Source of the DNA: Daejeonella rubra
GTDB lineage: Bacteria > Bacteroidota > Bacteroidia > Sphingobacteriales > Sphingobacteriaceae
DNA length: 64,000 nucleotides
Reading direction: 5' to 3'
Assembly (NCBI RefSeq): GCF_900103545.1
Contig: NZ_FNHH01000001.1
Location: forward strand, 248,001 to 312,000
Shown in pieces: positions 37,307 to 45,485 of the stretch. Each line of letters opens with the position of its first letter. Position 1 is the first letter of the stretch. The position numbers and the translations under genes are program-made. Below the pieces are notes generated by a model that saw only the letters and a list, made by a program, of their open reading frames with translations, was not told the DNA's origin and did no database searches.

Positions 37307-38074
37307 ATGAAAAAATTAGAAAACAAAGTTTCTCTGATCACCGGCGCAGGTTCCGGTATGGGGAAGGCCATTGCACTATTATTTGCATCTGAAGGCAGTA
37401 AAATTGTTGCTACTGATATAGATCAGGCGCGACTGGATGCTTTAAAAGCTGAGATCATTCAAAATGGAGGACAGGTTTTCACACTTATCTCAGATATGGC
37501 AAAGGAAGAGGATATTGAAAATATGATCCGTGGAGCAGTATCGACCTATGGAACATTGGATATTCTTGTGAATAATGCCGGGATAATGGACAATTTTGCT
37601 CCTGTAGCTGAGGTTGACAATTCTATTTGGGAAAAGGTAATGAAGGTAAACCTTGACGGGCCTTTTAAAGCAATGCGTGCTGCTGTTAAAATTTTCCTGG
37701 CAAAGGGCTCTGGAATTATAATCAATATCTCATCTATCGGTGGAATAAATGGGGCAAGAGCAGGCGCTGCTTATACTGCCAGTAAACATGCGCTGATCGG
37801 TCTGACCCAAAATACAGGGTATATGTATTCGAAGTCAGGTATTCGTTGCAATGCCATTGCTCCGGGAGCAGTTAATACCAATATTGGTGAAACCATTGAT
37901 TTTAGTAAGGTCACTGCCCTGGTGAATGATCGTATCATGCCAGGGATGGCTTTAAACCCGAGAACCGGCGAGCCTTCTGAAATTGCCAAGGCAGCCTTGT
38001 TTTTGGCCTCTGAAGATTCAAGTTTTGTGAATGGGGAAGTTTTAGTGGTTGATGGCGGATGGAACGCCTATTAA
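37307..38074 (+). CDS. Short-chain dehydrogenase/reductase
   Basis: NAD(P)-dependent oxidoreductase, 255 residues. Cofactor motif TGAGSGMG (G13, G17, G19), an acidic residue after the second strand (ATDID) that suggests NAD, NNAG, catalytic Ser in NISSIGG and YxxxK in YTASK. The C terminus VDGGWNAY is typical of classical SDRs. The substrate is unknown; downstream of two ether-lipid-type genes it might act on the released fatty aldehyde or alcohol, which is only an inference. Confidence 0.9.
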   Translation: MKKLENKVSLITGAGSGMGKAIALLFASEGSKIVATDIDQARLDALKAEIIQNGGQVFTLISDMAKEEDIENMIRGAVSTYGTLDILVNNAGIMDNFAPVAEVDNSIWEKVMKVNLDGPFKAMRAAVKIFLAKGSGIIINISSIGGINGARAGAAYTASKHALIGLTQNTGYMYSKSGIRCNAIAPGAVNTNIGETIDFSKVTALVNDRIMPGMALNPRTGEPSEIAKAALFLASEDSSFVNGEVLVVDGGWNAY

Positions 38075-38116
38075 GAATGCCGGCAGACATTAAACTCTTG
38101 AATTTCTGGTTAGTTG

Positions 38117-38157
38117 GATAGATAAATCTATCAATATGAATTATAATAATTCATATT
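38117..38157. repeat. Pair of AT-rich inverted repeats after the SDR gene
   Basis: GATAG-n6-CTATC (38117-38132) is followed directly by an 11-bp perfect stem with a TAA loop (arms 38133-38143 and 38147-38157, core ATGAATTA). There is no T tract, so this could be a factor-dependent terminator or a regulatory dyad for the next operon. The rest of the 216-nt gap shows nothing I recognise. Confidence 0.5.
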
Positions 38158-38290
38158 AATCCGTGTCATGCATATTAAGAACTATGCCTTAGCCATAATT
38201 AAAAATAATGTATATATTCGGTTCAGTTTCTGGACATAATTCTCAAATGACCTGAGAATGTGTACTTAAAAAACTAATCTAATTTAATAT

Positions 38291-39034
38291 ATGTTCAGAA
38301 CTGTTACCTTGATTTTTGCGATCGTTTTTCTATGTTTCAGTCATGAAGTATCGTTTGGTCAAATTCAAACAGAAAAAGATTCTCAGCAGCTAACAATAAA
38401 AAATACGGTCTCTCTGTATTATAAATCCTTAGGCGAACAATCAGGAATTTACCGTGGAACCGGATATATCGGTTATCCATATCAGGTAAGTAATGGTCAT
38501 CAGTTTTTTGAATCACCAGACTTTTCAAAAGGAACGATCTTTTACGATGGAATGCTTTATCAGGATATACCTATGTGGTATGATCTGGTTAAGGATCAGA
38601 TAGTTGTGCAGAGTTTGGATAGTTTATCCATGATCAGTCTTCATAATGAAAGAATTGATTATTTTTCTCTGTTTGGCCATGATTTCAAAAAGATAAGTCA
38701 GGATTCTTCCAATTCCAATTCATTGACCACAGGTTTCTATGACCATATTTACAGCGGAAAAACGGAGGTTCTGGTAAGGCGTTACAAAGGCACTTTGGAA
38801 GATGTGTCCCCGGAAGGGATCTTTACCAAGATCTTAAAACAAAAGAATGAGATCTACCTTAAAAAGGAAGGAAAATACTATTCAGTGGCAAGCTCCGGAT
38901 CGGTAGTGAAGGCATTGGGAAATCATCAGAAAGAGGTACTGTCTCAGCTCAAAAAAAATAATGTCAAATTCAAAAAAGATCCTGAAAAAGCAACAGTTAT
39001 GATGGTAATGTATTATGATCAGTTAAGCAATTGA
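38291..39034 (+). CDS. Secreted protein of unknown function, first gene of the TonB-receptor operon
   Basis: 247 residues with a signal peptide (cleaved near SFGQ, residue 24). The mature protein is rich in Tyr, Ser and Lys with no known catalytic motif; the C-terminal part (NHQKEVLSQLKKNNVKFKKD) is helical and basic. I do not recognise a family. It is followed 3 nt later by a TonB receptor, then DUF4249 and MG2-type genes, so it probably belongs to that envelope system. Confidence 0.8.
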   Translation: MFRTVTLIFAIVFLCFSHEVSFGQIQTEKDSQQLTIKNTVSLYYKSLGEQSGIYRGTGYIGYPYQVSNGHQFFESPDFSKGTIFYDGMLYQDIPMWYDLVKDQIVVQSLDSLSMISLHNERIDYFSLFGHDFKKISQDSSNSNSLTTGFYDHIYSGKTEVLVRRYKGTLEDVSPEGIFTKILKQKNEIYLKKEGKYYSVASSGSVVKALGNHQKEVLSQLKKNNVKFKKDPEKATVMMVMYYDQLSN

Positions 39035-39037
39035 TCG

Positions 39038-41815
39038 ATGAACTATAAAAGTCCTTTGTTATTTGCTTTTTTTCTGCTTTTTGTGATCAATGTATCAGCA
39101 CAGGTAAGGACGGGCCTTATCAACGTGGATTTTAAAAACGCTACTATTTCCGAGCTTGTCGCTGATATTGAATCCAAAACGGACTATCATTTTTATTATA
39201 AAGCAGCAGAATTTGACAGTTTGAGAGTGAATCTCAGCACAAATGCTGTTTCTGTGCAGTTCATATTGAATAAGGCATTCAACAATACCGCCTTCAAGTT
39301 CTCTATTGATCAGCAGAATAATATTTTTTTAACCAAAGAAGCAATTATTATTGCGGCATTGCCTTATGGAATATTTGCAACAGAAAGAGATTCCTTAAAA
39401 TGGATCAATCAAAAAGATCCCGCAATTGTTGCAGAGCTTTCAGGTTCACAAGAGCAGGTATCCTCACTAGATAATAAAATTGTTCAGATTGGAACAAAAT
39501 CGTCACAGAACAAGCCCGGAAATGTATCGCTTGCAGGGTATCTCAAAGATTCTAAAACAGGAGAACCTGTGATCGGAGCATCGGTTTTTGTTGAAAATCC
39601 GCGTATCGGAACTTATACGGATCAGTTTGGGTATTATTCGCTTGTATTACCCAAAGGCCCTCATACACTCAATATTAAAGCATTAGGAATTATAGATACC
39701 AAACGCCGTATTGTACTTTATTCAGAGGGGAAACTTGATATTGAGATCCAGACGCAGGTTCTTTCCCTAAGAGAGGTTGTTATTTCAGCAGAAAACTCGA
39801 AGAATGTGCGTAATGTGCAGATGGGAGTTGAAAAGCTTAATATCAGTTCTATAAAACAGGTACCGGTGGCCTTCGGTGAAGCAGATATTATTAAGGTAAT
39901 GCTGACACTACCGGGAGTGAAATCGGTTGGTGAAGCAGGTAATGGTTTTAATGTCAGGGGTGGTGCTGTCGATCAAAATCTGATCCTGTTCGATGACCTG
40001 ACCATATATAATCCTTCTCATTTTTTCGGATTCTTTTCTGCGTTTAATCCCGATGTGGTTAAAGATGTTGAATTGTATAAAAGCAGTATCCCTTCCCGTT
40101 TTGGTGGACGATTATCATCCGTTCTTGATGTCAACAGCAGGGATGGTAATACTAAAAAGCTAACTGGTAAGGCTGGAATAGGTCTTTTGACCGGAAGGAT
40201 GAGTGTTGAAGGTCCAATAATTAAAGACAAGACCTCATTTATTCTTGGTGGTAGAACCACCTATTCAAACTGGCTGTTAAAAATGTTGCCGGATGATTCA
40301 GGATATAAAAATAGTAAAGCTTCATTTTATGACGTGAATCTTAGGCTAAGCCATCAGATCAATGAAAAGAATAATCTGTACTTAACCGGATATATTAGCG
40401 ATGATAACTCAAATTTAAGCAGTGATACTACTTATGCTTACAGCAACAAGAATATGTCCATGAAATGGAAGCATATTTTCAGCAATAAGCTGACTGCAGT
40501 ATTTGTGGGAGGTTTTAGCAGGTATCAATATGATAATCAGAGCGATGCAAATCCTGTAAATGCTTATAAAATGGCTTTTGATATTAATCAGACCAATGGG
40601 AAAGCCAATTTTAATTATTATCTCAGCTCAAAACATACCATTGATTTTGGCTTGAGCACAACCCGTTACAACCTTCACCCGGGCTCATTTCAGCCATTAG
40701 GGTCTAAATCTCTGGTGAAGCCGGATGTACTGGCATCTGAACAGGCTCTTGAAAGTGCCGCTTATATCGGCGATCGCTTTGATCTGACATCAAACCTATC
40801 CCTTGATCTTGGTCTTCGATACTCTATGTATAATTACCTGGGACCAAACAGTGTTAATTTATATGCTCCCGGTTTGCCTAAGGAAGAAATCAATACTACT
40901 GGGACAAAATTATATGAAAAGGGAGATCTGATCAAAACGTATCATGGTCCTGAGCTTCGCTTATCAGCGCGTTATCAGATCAGTGAGGATCTTTCTGTGA
41001 AGACAGGGTACAATACCTTAAGGCAATATATTCACTTATTAACCAATAGTACAGCTATTTCACCAACCGATATCTGGAAACTCAGTGATCCGAATATCAA
41101 ACCTCAGTATGGTGATCAGGTGTCTTTGGGTATTTATAAGAATTTTAAGTCGAATACCATAGAAACCTCCATTGAAGGATATTACAAGAGGTTGAAGGAT
41201 TACCTGGATTATAAGAGCGGCGCTTCTCTGGTTCTTAACCATCATATTGAAACAGATGTGATCAATACAAAAGGTAAAGCCTATGGGGTTGAATTTTTGG
41301 TTAAGAAATTAAGTGGAAAGCTTAATGGCTGGTTAGGTTATACCTATTCCAGGACCTTATTGAAATCGGATGATCCAAATGCCGGGCAAATCGTTAATCA
41401 GGGAGATTATTATCCATCTAATTTTGATAAACCCCATGATTTCAGTTTAGTTGGCAACTACCGCTTTTCGCATAGAGTTAGTGCCTCACTTAACACAACA
41501 TATAGCACTGGAAGGCCAATAACTGTACCTGTTGGTAAATACTATTACGCAGGATCATTGAGAGCAAGTTATTCCGGAAGAAATGAATTCCGGGCTCCCG
41601 ATTATTTCAGAACCGATTTTTCACTCAATATTGAAGGCAACCATAAGATCCATCAGCTAACTCATAGTTCATGGACAATCGGAGTTTACAATGTTACTGG
41701 CAGGGATAATGCCTACTCAACGTATTTTGTTTCAGAAAAAGGGGTAATTAAGGGGTATCAGCTTTCCATTTTTGGAAATGCCATTCCTTTTGTTAACTAT
41801 AATATCAGGTTTTAA
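39038..41815 (+). CDS. TonB-dependent receptor with STN and carboxypeptidase-regulatory-like domains
   Basis: 925 residues. Order: signal peptide (end near VSAQ), STN domain (about 25-90, VDFKNATISELVADIESKT), linker, CarboxypepD_reg-like domain (about 165-240, LAGYLKDSKTGEPVIGASVFV), plug with GNGFNVRGGAVDQNLILFDD, and a beta-barrel ending in FVNYNIRF. The STN domain can contact an anti-sigma factor, but no sigma/anti-sigma pair is adjacent. The plug differs from SusC (no SusC signature, no SusD partner). It starts 3 nt after the preceding gene and is close to the DUF4249 gene. Confidence 0.93.
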   Translation: MNYKSPLLFAFFLLFVINVSAQVRTGLINVDFKNATISELVADIESKTDYHFYYKAAEFDSLRVNLSTNAVSVQFILNKAFNNTAFKFSIDQQNNIFLTKEAIIIAALPYGIFATERDSLKWINQKDPAIVAELSGSQEQVSSLDNKIVQIGTKSSQNKPGNVSLAGYLKDSKTGEPVIGASVFVENPRIGTYTDQFGYYSLVLPKGPHTLNIKALGIIDTKRRIVLYSEGKLDIEIQTQVLSLREVVISAENSKNVRNVQMGVEKLNISSIKQVPVAFGEADIIKVMLTLPGVKSVGEAGNGFNVRGGAVDQNLILFDDLTIYNPSHFFGFFSAFNPDVVKDVELYKSSIPSRFGGRLSSVLDVNSRDGNTKKLTGKAGIGLLTGRMSVEGPIIKDKTSFILGGRTTYSNWLLKMLPDDSGYKNSKASFYDVNLRLSHQINEKNNLYLTGYISDDNSNLSSDTTYAYSNKNMSMKWKHIFSNKLTAVFVGGFSRYQYDNQSDANPVNAYKMAFDINQTNGKANFNYYLSSKHTIDFGLSTTRYNLHPGSFQPLGSKSLVKPDVLASEQALESAAYIGDRFDLTSNLSLDLGLRYSMYNYLGPNSVNLYAPGLPKEEINTTGTKLYEKGDLIKTYHGPELRLSARYQISEDLSVKTGYNTLRQYIHLLTNSTAISPTDIWKLSDPNIKPQYGDQVSLGIYKNFKSNTIETSIEGYYKRLKDYLDYKSGASLVLNHHIETDVINTKGKAYGVEFLVKKLSGKLNGWLGYTYSRTLLKSDDPNAGQIVNQGDYYPSNFDKPHDFSLVGNYRFSHRVSASLNTTYSTGRPITVPVGKYYYAGSLRASYSGRNEFRAPDYFRTDFSLNIEGNHKIHQLTHSSWTIGVYNVTGRDNAYSTYFVSEKGVIKGYQLSIFGNAIPFVNYNIRF

Positions 41816-41819
41816 TGTG

Positions 41820-42959
41820 ATGAAAAGAAATTATATAACAGCGGTATTTATTTTTGTTTTCCTCCTCAGTTTGGCTTGTAAAAAGCCTTTTGTACATGAT
41901 GGGATAACAGAATCACCGAGTTTGCTTGTAGTTGAAGGGGTTATTAATACTGCCGGTCAGACAAATATCTATTTAAGCAGGACACTTAAACTGGCGGATA
42001 AGTTAAAGGCAAGCAGTGAAACAAAGGCAAAAGTACAGGTAGAGGGACAGAATAATGTTGTTTTCCCGCTTACTGAGAATATTGCTGGTACATATTCTGC
42101 TGCCCAGATGAATCTGAATCCTAATCAGCAATACCGACTGAGAATAAAGACGGCTACAGGCAAGGAATATCTATCTGATCTCATGACTGTACGTACCACA
42201 CCTGCTATTGACAGTGTTAATTGGGAAAAAACAGCTGAAGGAGTTAAGATCTACGTCAATGCCCATGATAATACTAATAACACAAAATATTATCAATGGA
42301 ACTATGAAGAGACCTGGGAGATCCGATCTTCCGCCTACTCTGAAAATATTTACAAGGATGGTGCGATGCAGGGAAGAAACCAGAATGAAATGCTTTCCAT
42401 GTATACCTGCTATGTAAATGATAGATCGACCGGATTATTGATTGCTTCTACTGCAAAGCTTAGTTCAGATGTAGTGCATCGTTTTCCATTGGTAACTATT
42501 CAAAATCGTGCTGAAAAACTAGATGTGAGATACAGCATTCTTACCAGACAATATGCCATAGGAAAAGAGGCATTTGATTATTTGAGCATCATGAAGAAAA
42601 ATTCTGAGCAGCTGGGTTCATTCTTTGATATTCAACCTTCAGAGATAAACGGTAATATTAAATGTTTGACAGACCCAAATGAATTGGTAATAGGGTTTAT
42701 GACCATTTCCGGGATAGTGGAGAAACGAATTTTTATCAACTATACTCAGGTTCCCGGATGGAATTTTAATATGAATTGTACTACCCTTACGGTGCCAAAT
42801 CGAAAAGACAGTTTAGATGCCTACTTCAAGGATGGAAAAAATCTGGTTACTATCTCTAATTTGGGTCTTAGCGGTTTAATAGAGTCTTACAGTGGAAGTA
42901 CTGCAAATTGTCTTGATTGCAGATTAAAAGGGAGCAGTATTAAGCCTGCTTTTTGGTAG
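41820..42959 (+). CDS. DUF4249 lipoprotein
   Basis: From the ATG at 41820 the protein has 379 residues; an upstream in-frame extension overlaps the receptor gene and is rejected. The lipobox is SLAC (Cys18), followed by KKPFVHDGITESPSLLVVEGVINTAG, typical of DUF4249 N termini. The C terminus has ANCLDCRLKGSSIKPAFW with two nearby Cys, also a family trait. DUF4249 proteins regularly follow TonB receptors in Bacteroidota and may be their surface partner, but their ligand is unknown. Confidence 0.88.
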   Translation: MKRNYITAVFIFVFLLSLACKKPFVHDGITESPSLLVVEGVINTAGQTNIYLSRTLKLADKLKASSETKAKVQVEGQNNVVFPLTENIAGTYSAAQMNLNPNQQYRLRIKTATGKEYLSDLMTVRTTPAIDSVNWEKTAEGVKIYVNAHDNTNNTKYYQWNYEETWEIRSSAYSENIYKDGAMQGRNQNEMLSMYTCYVNDRSTGLLIASTAKLSSDVVHRFPLVTIQNRAEKLDVRYSILTRQYAIGKEAFDYLSIMKKNSEQLGSFFDIQPSEINGNIKCLTDPNELVIGFMTISGIVEKRIFINYTQVPGWNFNMNCTTLTVPNRKDSLDAYFKDGKNLVTISNLGLSGLIESYSGSTANCLDCRLKGSSIKPAFW

Positions 42960-42985
42960 ATCGAAAAAATTATCAGCTATAAAAA

Positions 42986-45403
42986 ATGCGAAAACCAATA
43001 AATATTTCTTTCTCATTGACATTCAAAATCACATGGATAATTTTTTTGTTGGCTGTAATTTCTAATGTTCAGGCGCAACAGACAAATCCGGATAGCATTG
43101 CCTCCCGGTTTGAAGATTTTAATGCTAATAACCTTCAGGAAAAAATATTTGTTCACACAGATAAGGAAATGTACCTCGCAGGGGAGATCATTTGGTTTAA
43201 ACTTTATTATACCTCAGCCGGCACAAATAAACTCTTAGACCTGAGTAAGATAGCCTATGTAGAGGTAATAGATAAAAATCAAAAGCCAGTTTTGCAGGCG
43301 AAGATTTCAATTGAAAAAGGCACAGGAAGTGGTTCATTGTATTTGCCAGTATCACTGACTTCCGGAAATTATCAATTCAGGGCCTATACTAACTGGATGA
43401 AAAATTTCAGTCCCGATTACTTTTTCAATAAAAACATAAGCATCATCAATTCATTGTTAAAACCTGAGAAACTTCAGTCGGATGCTGTTTCTGCCAAATA
43501 CGATGTACAGTTCTTCCCGGAAGGAGGTCAGATCATCGAGAACCTTCCCGGAAAAGTTGCCTATAGGGCAATCGATGATCAGGGTAAAGGAGTCAATTTT
43601 ACGGGTACTCTGGTTGATCAGGATAATACCGTCCTTGTGAGGTTTAAACCACTGAAATTTGGGATCGGTAGTTTTTCTTTCACCCCGGTAGCAGGAAAAA
43701 CATACAGAGCAGTGGTTGAAATGCCTGGTGAAACTATCGTCAGGGAAATTCCAATTGCAAAAACAGGTTATGTTATTCAATTGTTGGATGATCAGGATGA
43801 TAAATTAAGACTAAGTGTACAGTCAAATGGAGTTCCTGCCAATCAGGAGGTGCATCTTTTTGCACATACAAGGCAGATGACAAAAATTAAGGCATCCGCT
43901 AATCTGAGTATGGGAAAAACGGAGTTCCTGATTGATAAACGAACACTGGGTGAAGGGGTTTCTCATTTTACTGTTTTCAATGCCTCAGGACAGGCAGTTG
44001 CCGAGCGTTTGTTTTTTAAGAGACCTTCGGGCAAGCTCCTGATCAAGGCCAGTGCTGACCAGCAGAAGTATTCACCAAGGAAAAAGGTGACCATAAGTTT
44101 GGATGCAAAAGATGAAAAAGGTCTTTCTATGGCAGCAGATGCATCAGTATCTGTATACGCAGCCGATAGTCTGGAATCTGATAATGGAGATATTTTCAAT
44201 TACTTATGGCTTAAATCAGATTTGAAAGGAAATGTTGAATCACCCGCTTATTATTTCACTAATAATGATGCCCTAACTAACGAAGCTCTGGATAACCTGA
44301 TGCTGACACATGGCTGGAGGAGGTTTGTATGGCAGGAAATTATGAAGAATACAATGCCCTCATTTGAATTTCTTCCTGAAATTGAAGGTCATATAATCAA
44401 CGGAAAAATAGTTGATACACGAACCAATGCACCGGCAAAAAATATTATGACTTATTTAGCTGTGCCGGGCAGAAAGCTTCATATTTACGGTTCAAAGAGC
44501 AATAGCTTTGGCCAGATAAGGTTTTATACCAGAGATATATTTGGACCCTCCGAAATAGTTGTACAAACTAAATTTCAGCAGGATTCAACATACAGAATAG
44601 ATATTTCAAATCCATTTTTAGAAAAATACTCTTCCTCAGGACCATTTGAATTGAATTTGTCCGAAAAATCCAGATCCAGGATCCTTAACCAAAGTGTCAG
44701 CAGTCAGGTGCAGAATGTTTTTGCAGGTGATAAGCTCAGGACCTTTTATCCAGCATTGACAGACAGCAGTGCTTTTTACATTAAGTCCGACAAAACATAC
44801 CTGCTTGACAATTTCGTGAGATTCAATACCATGGAAGAGGTTTTGAGAGAATATGTCACTGAAGTTCCTTTAATGCGTCAGAAGGATGATTATACCATAT
44901 TGGTAAGAGTTAAGCCTCACCCCAATGATTTTCCCAGAAATGTTGAGCCACTGATACTTTTGGATGGAGTACCGGTTTTCGACCGTGGTAATAAGATCAT
45001 TAAATATGATCCCAAGAAAGTGCGTGAACTGGAAGTGGTTGCAAAGAGGTATTACCTTGGACCGCTTATGTTCAATAGTATCATAAACTTTAAAACATTT
45101 AAAGGGAATCTTCCTGATTTTCAGCTTGATACCAGGGCAACTGTGATGGATTATGAAGGTATGCAATTGAAAAGAGAGTTCTATTCACCGCTATACGAGA
45201 CTGAGGCGAGTGTTTCTGCCAGACTTCCTGATTTCAGAAATGTTCTATATTGGTCGCCTGATGTTAAAATTGACTCAAACGGAAAGAAAACGATCAGCTT
45301 CTATACCTCCGACCAGGAAAATAAATACACAGTTGTACTTCAGGGAATCAGTCCGGAAGGTAAAGTTGGTGCCTCTAAAATTGAGATCCTGGTAAAGAAG
45401 TAA
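42986..45403 (+). CDS. MG2 (alpha-2-macroglobulin-like) domain outer-membrane-associated protein
   Basis: 805 residues, signal peptide near residues 12-31 (NVQAQ). The N-terminal segment KIFVHTDKEMYLAGEIIWFKLYY is the classic MG2 start of Bacteroidota macroglobulin-like proteins, followed by Ig-like beta domains. It lacks a thioester motif (CxEQ), so it is not a canonical protease trap. The C-terminal ~150 residues contain a plug-like segment (VEPLILLDGVPVFDRGNKIIKYDPKKVRELEVV) as in TonB plugs, and end in IEILVKK. It closes the four-gene operon 38291-45403. Confidence 0.82.
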   Translation: MRKPINISFSLTFKITWIIFLLAVISNVQAQQTNPDSIASRFEDFNANNLQEKIFVHTDKEMYLAGEIIWFKLYYTSAGTNKLLDLSKIAYVEVIDKNQKPVLQAKISIEKGTGSGSLYLPVSLTSGNYQFRAYTNWMKNFSPDYFFNKNISIINSLLKPEKLQSDAVSAKYDVQFFPEGGQIIENLPGKVAYRAIDDQGKGVNFTGTLVDQDNTVLVRFKPLKFGIGSFSFTPVAGKTYRAVVEMPGETIVREIPIAKTGYVIQLLDDQDDKLRLSVQSNGVPANQEVHLFAHTRQMTKIKASANLSMGKTEFLIDKRTLGEGVSHFTVFNASGQAVAERLFFKRPSGKLLIKASADQQKYSPRKKVTISLDAKDEKGLSMAADASVSVYAADSLESDNGDIFNYLWLKSDLKGNVESPAYYFTNNDALTNEALDNLMLTHGWRRFVWQEIMKNTMPSFEFLPEIEGHIINGKIVDTRTNAPAKNIMTYLAVPGRKLHIYGSKSNSFGQIRFYTRDIFGPSEIVVQTKFQQDSTYRIDISNPFLEKYSSSGPFELNLSEKSRSRILNQSVSSQVQNVFAGDKLRTFYPALTDSSAFYIKSDKTYLLDNFVRFNTMEEVLREYVTEVPLMRQKDDYTILVRVKPHPNDFPRNVEPLILLDGVPVFDRGNKIIKYDPKKVRELEVVAKRYYLGPLMFNSIINFKTFKGNLPDFQLDTRATVMDYEGMQLKREFYSPLYETEASVSARLPDFRNVLYWSPDVKIDSNGKKTISFYTSDQENKYTVVLQGISPEGKVGASKIEILVKK

Positions 45404-45485
45404 AATTCCTGAATCTGTAAAGTTATTGGGGTATTTACCTGTGAGTATAAATTTGTAATTTCGGTTAGAATAAATAAATAATATC

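Noticed and set aside
41772..41819. Extended start of the DUF4249 gene
   Set aside because: It would overlap the receptor gene and destroy the lipoprotein signal; the ATG at 41820 is better.
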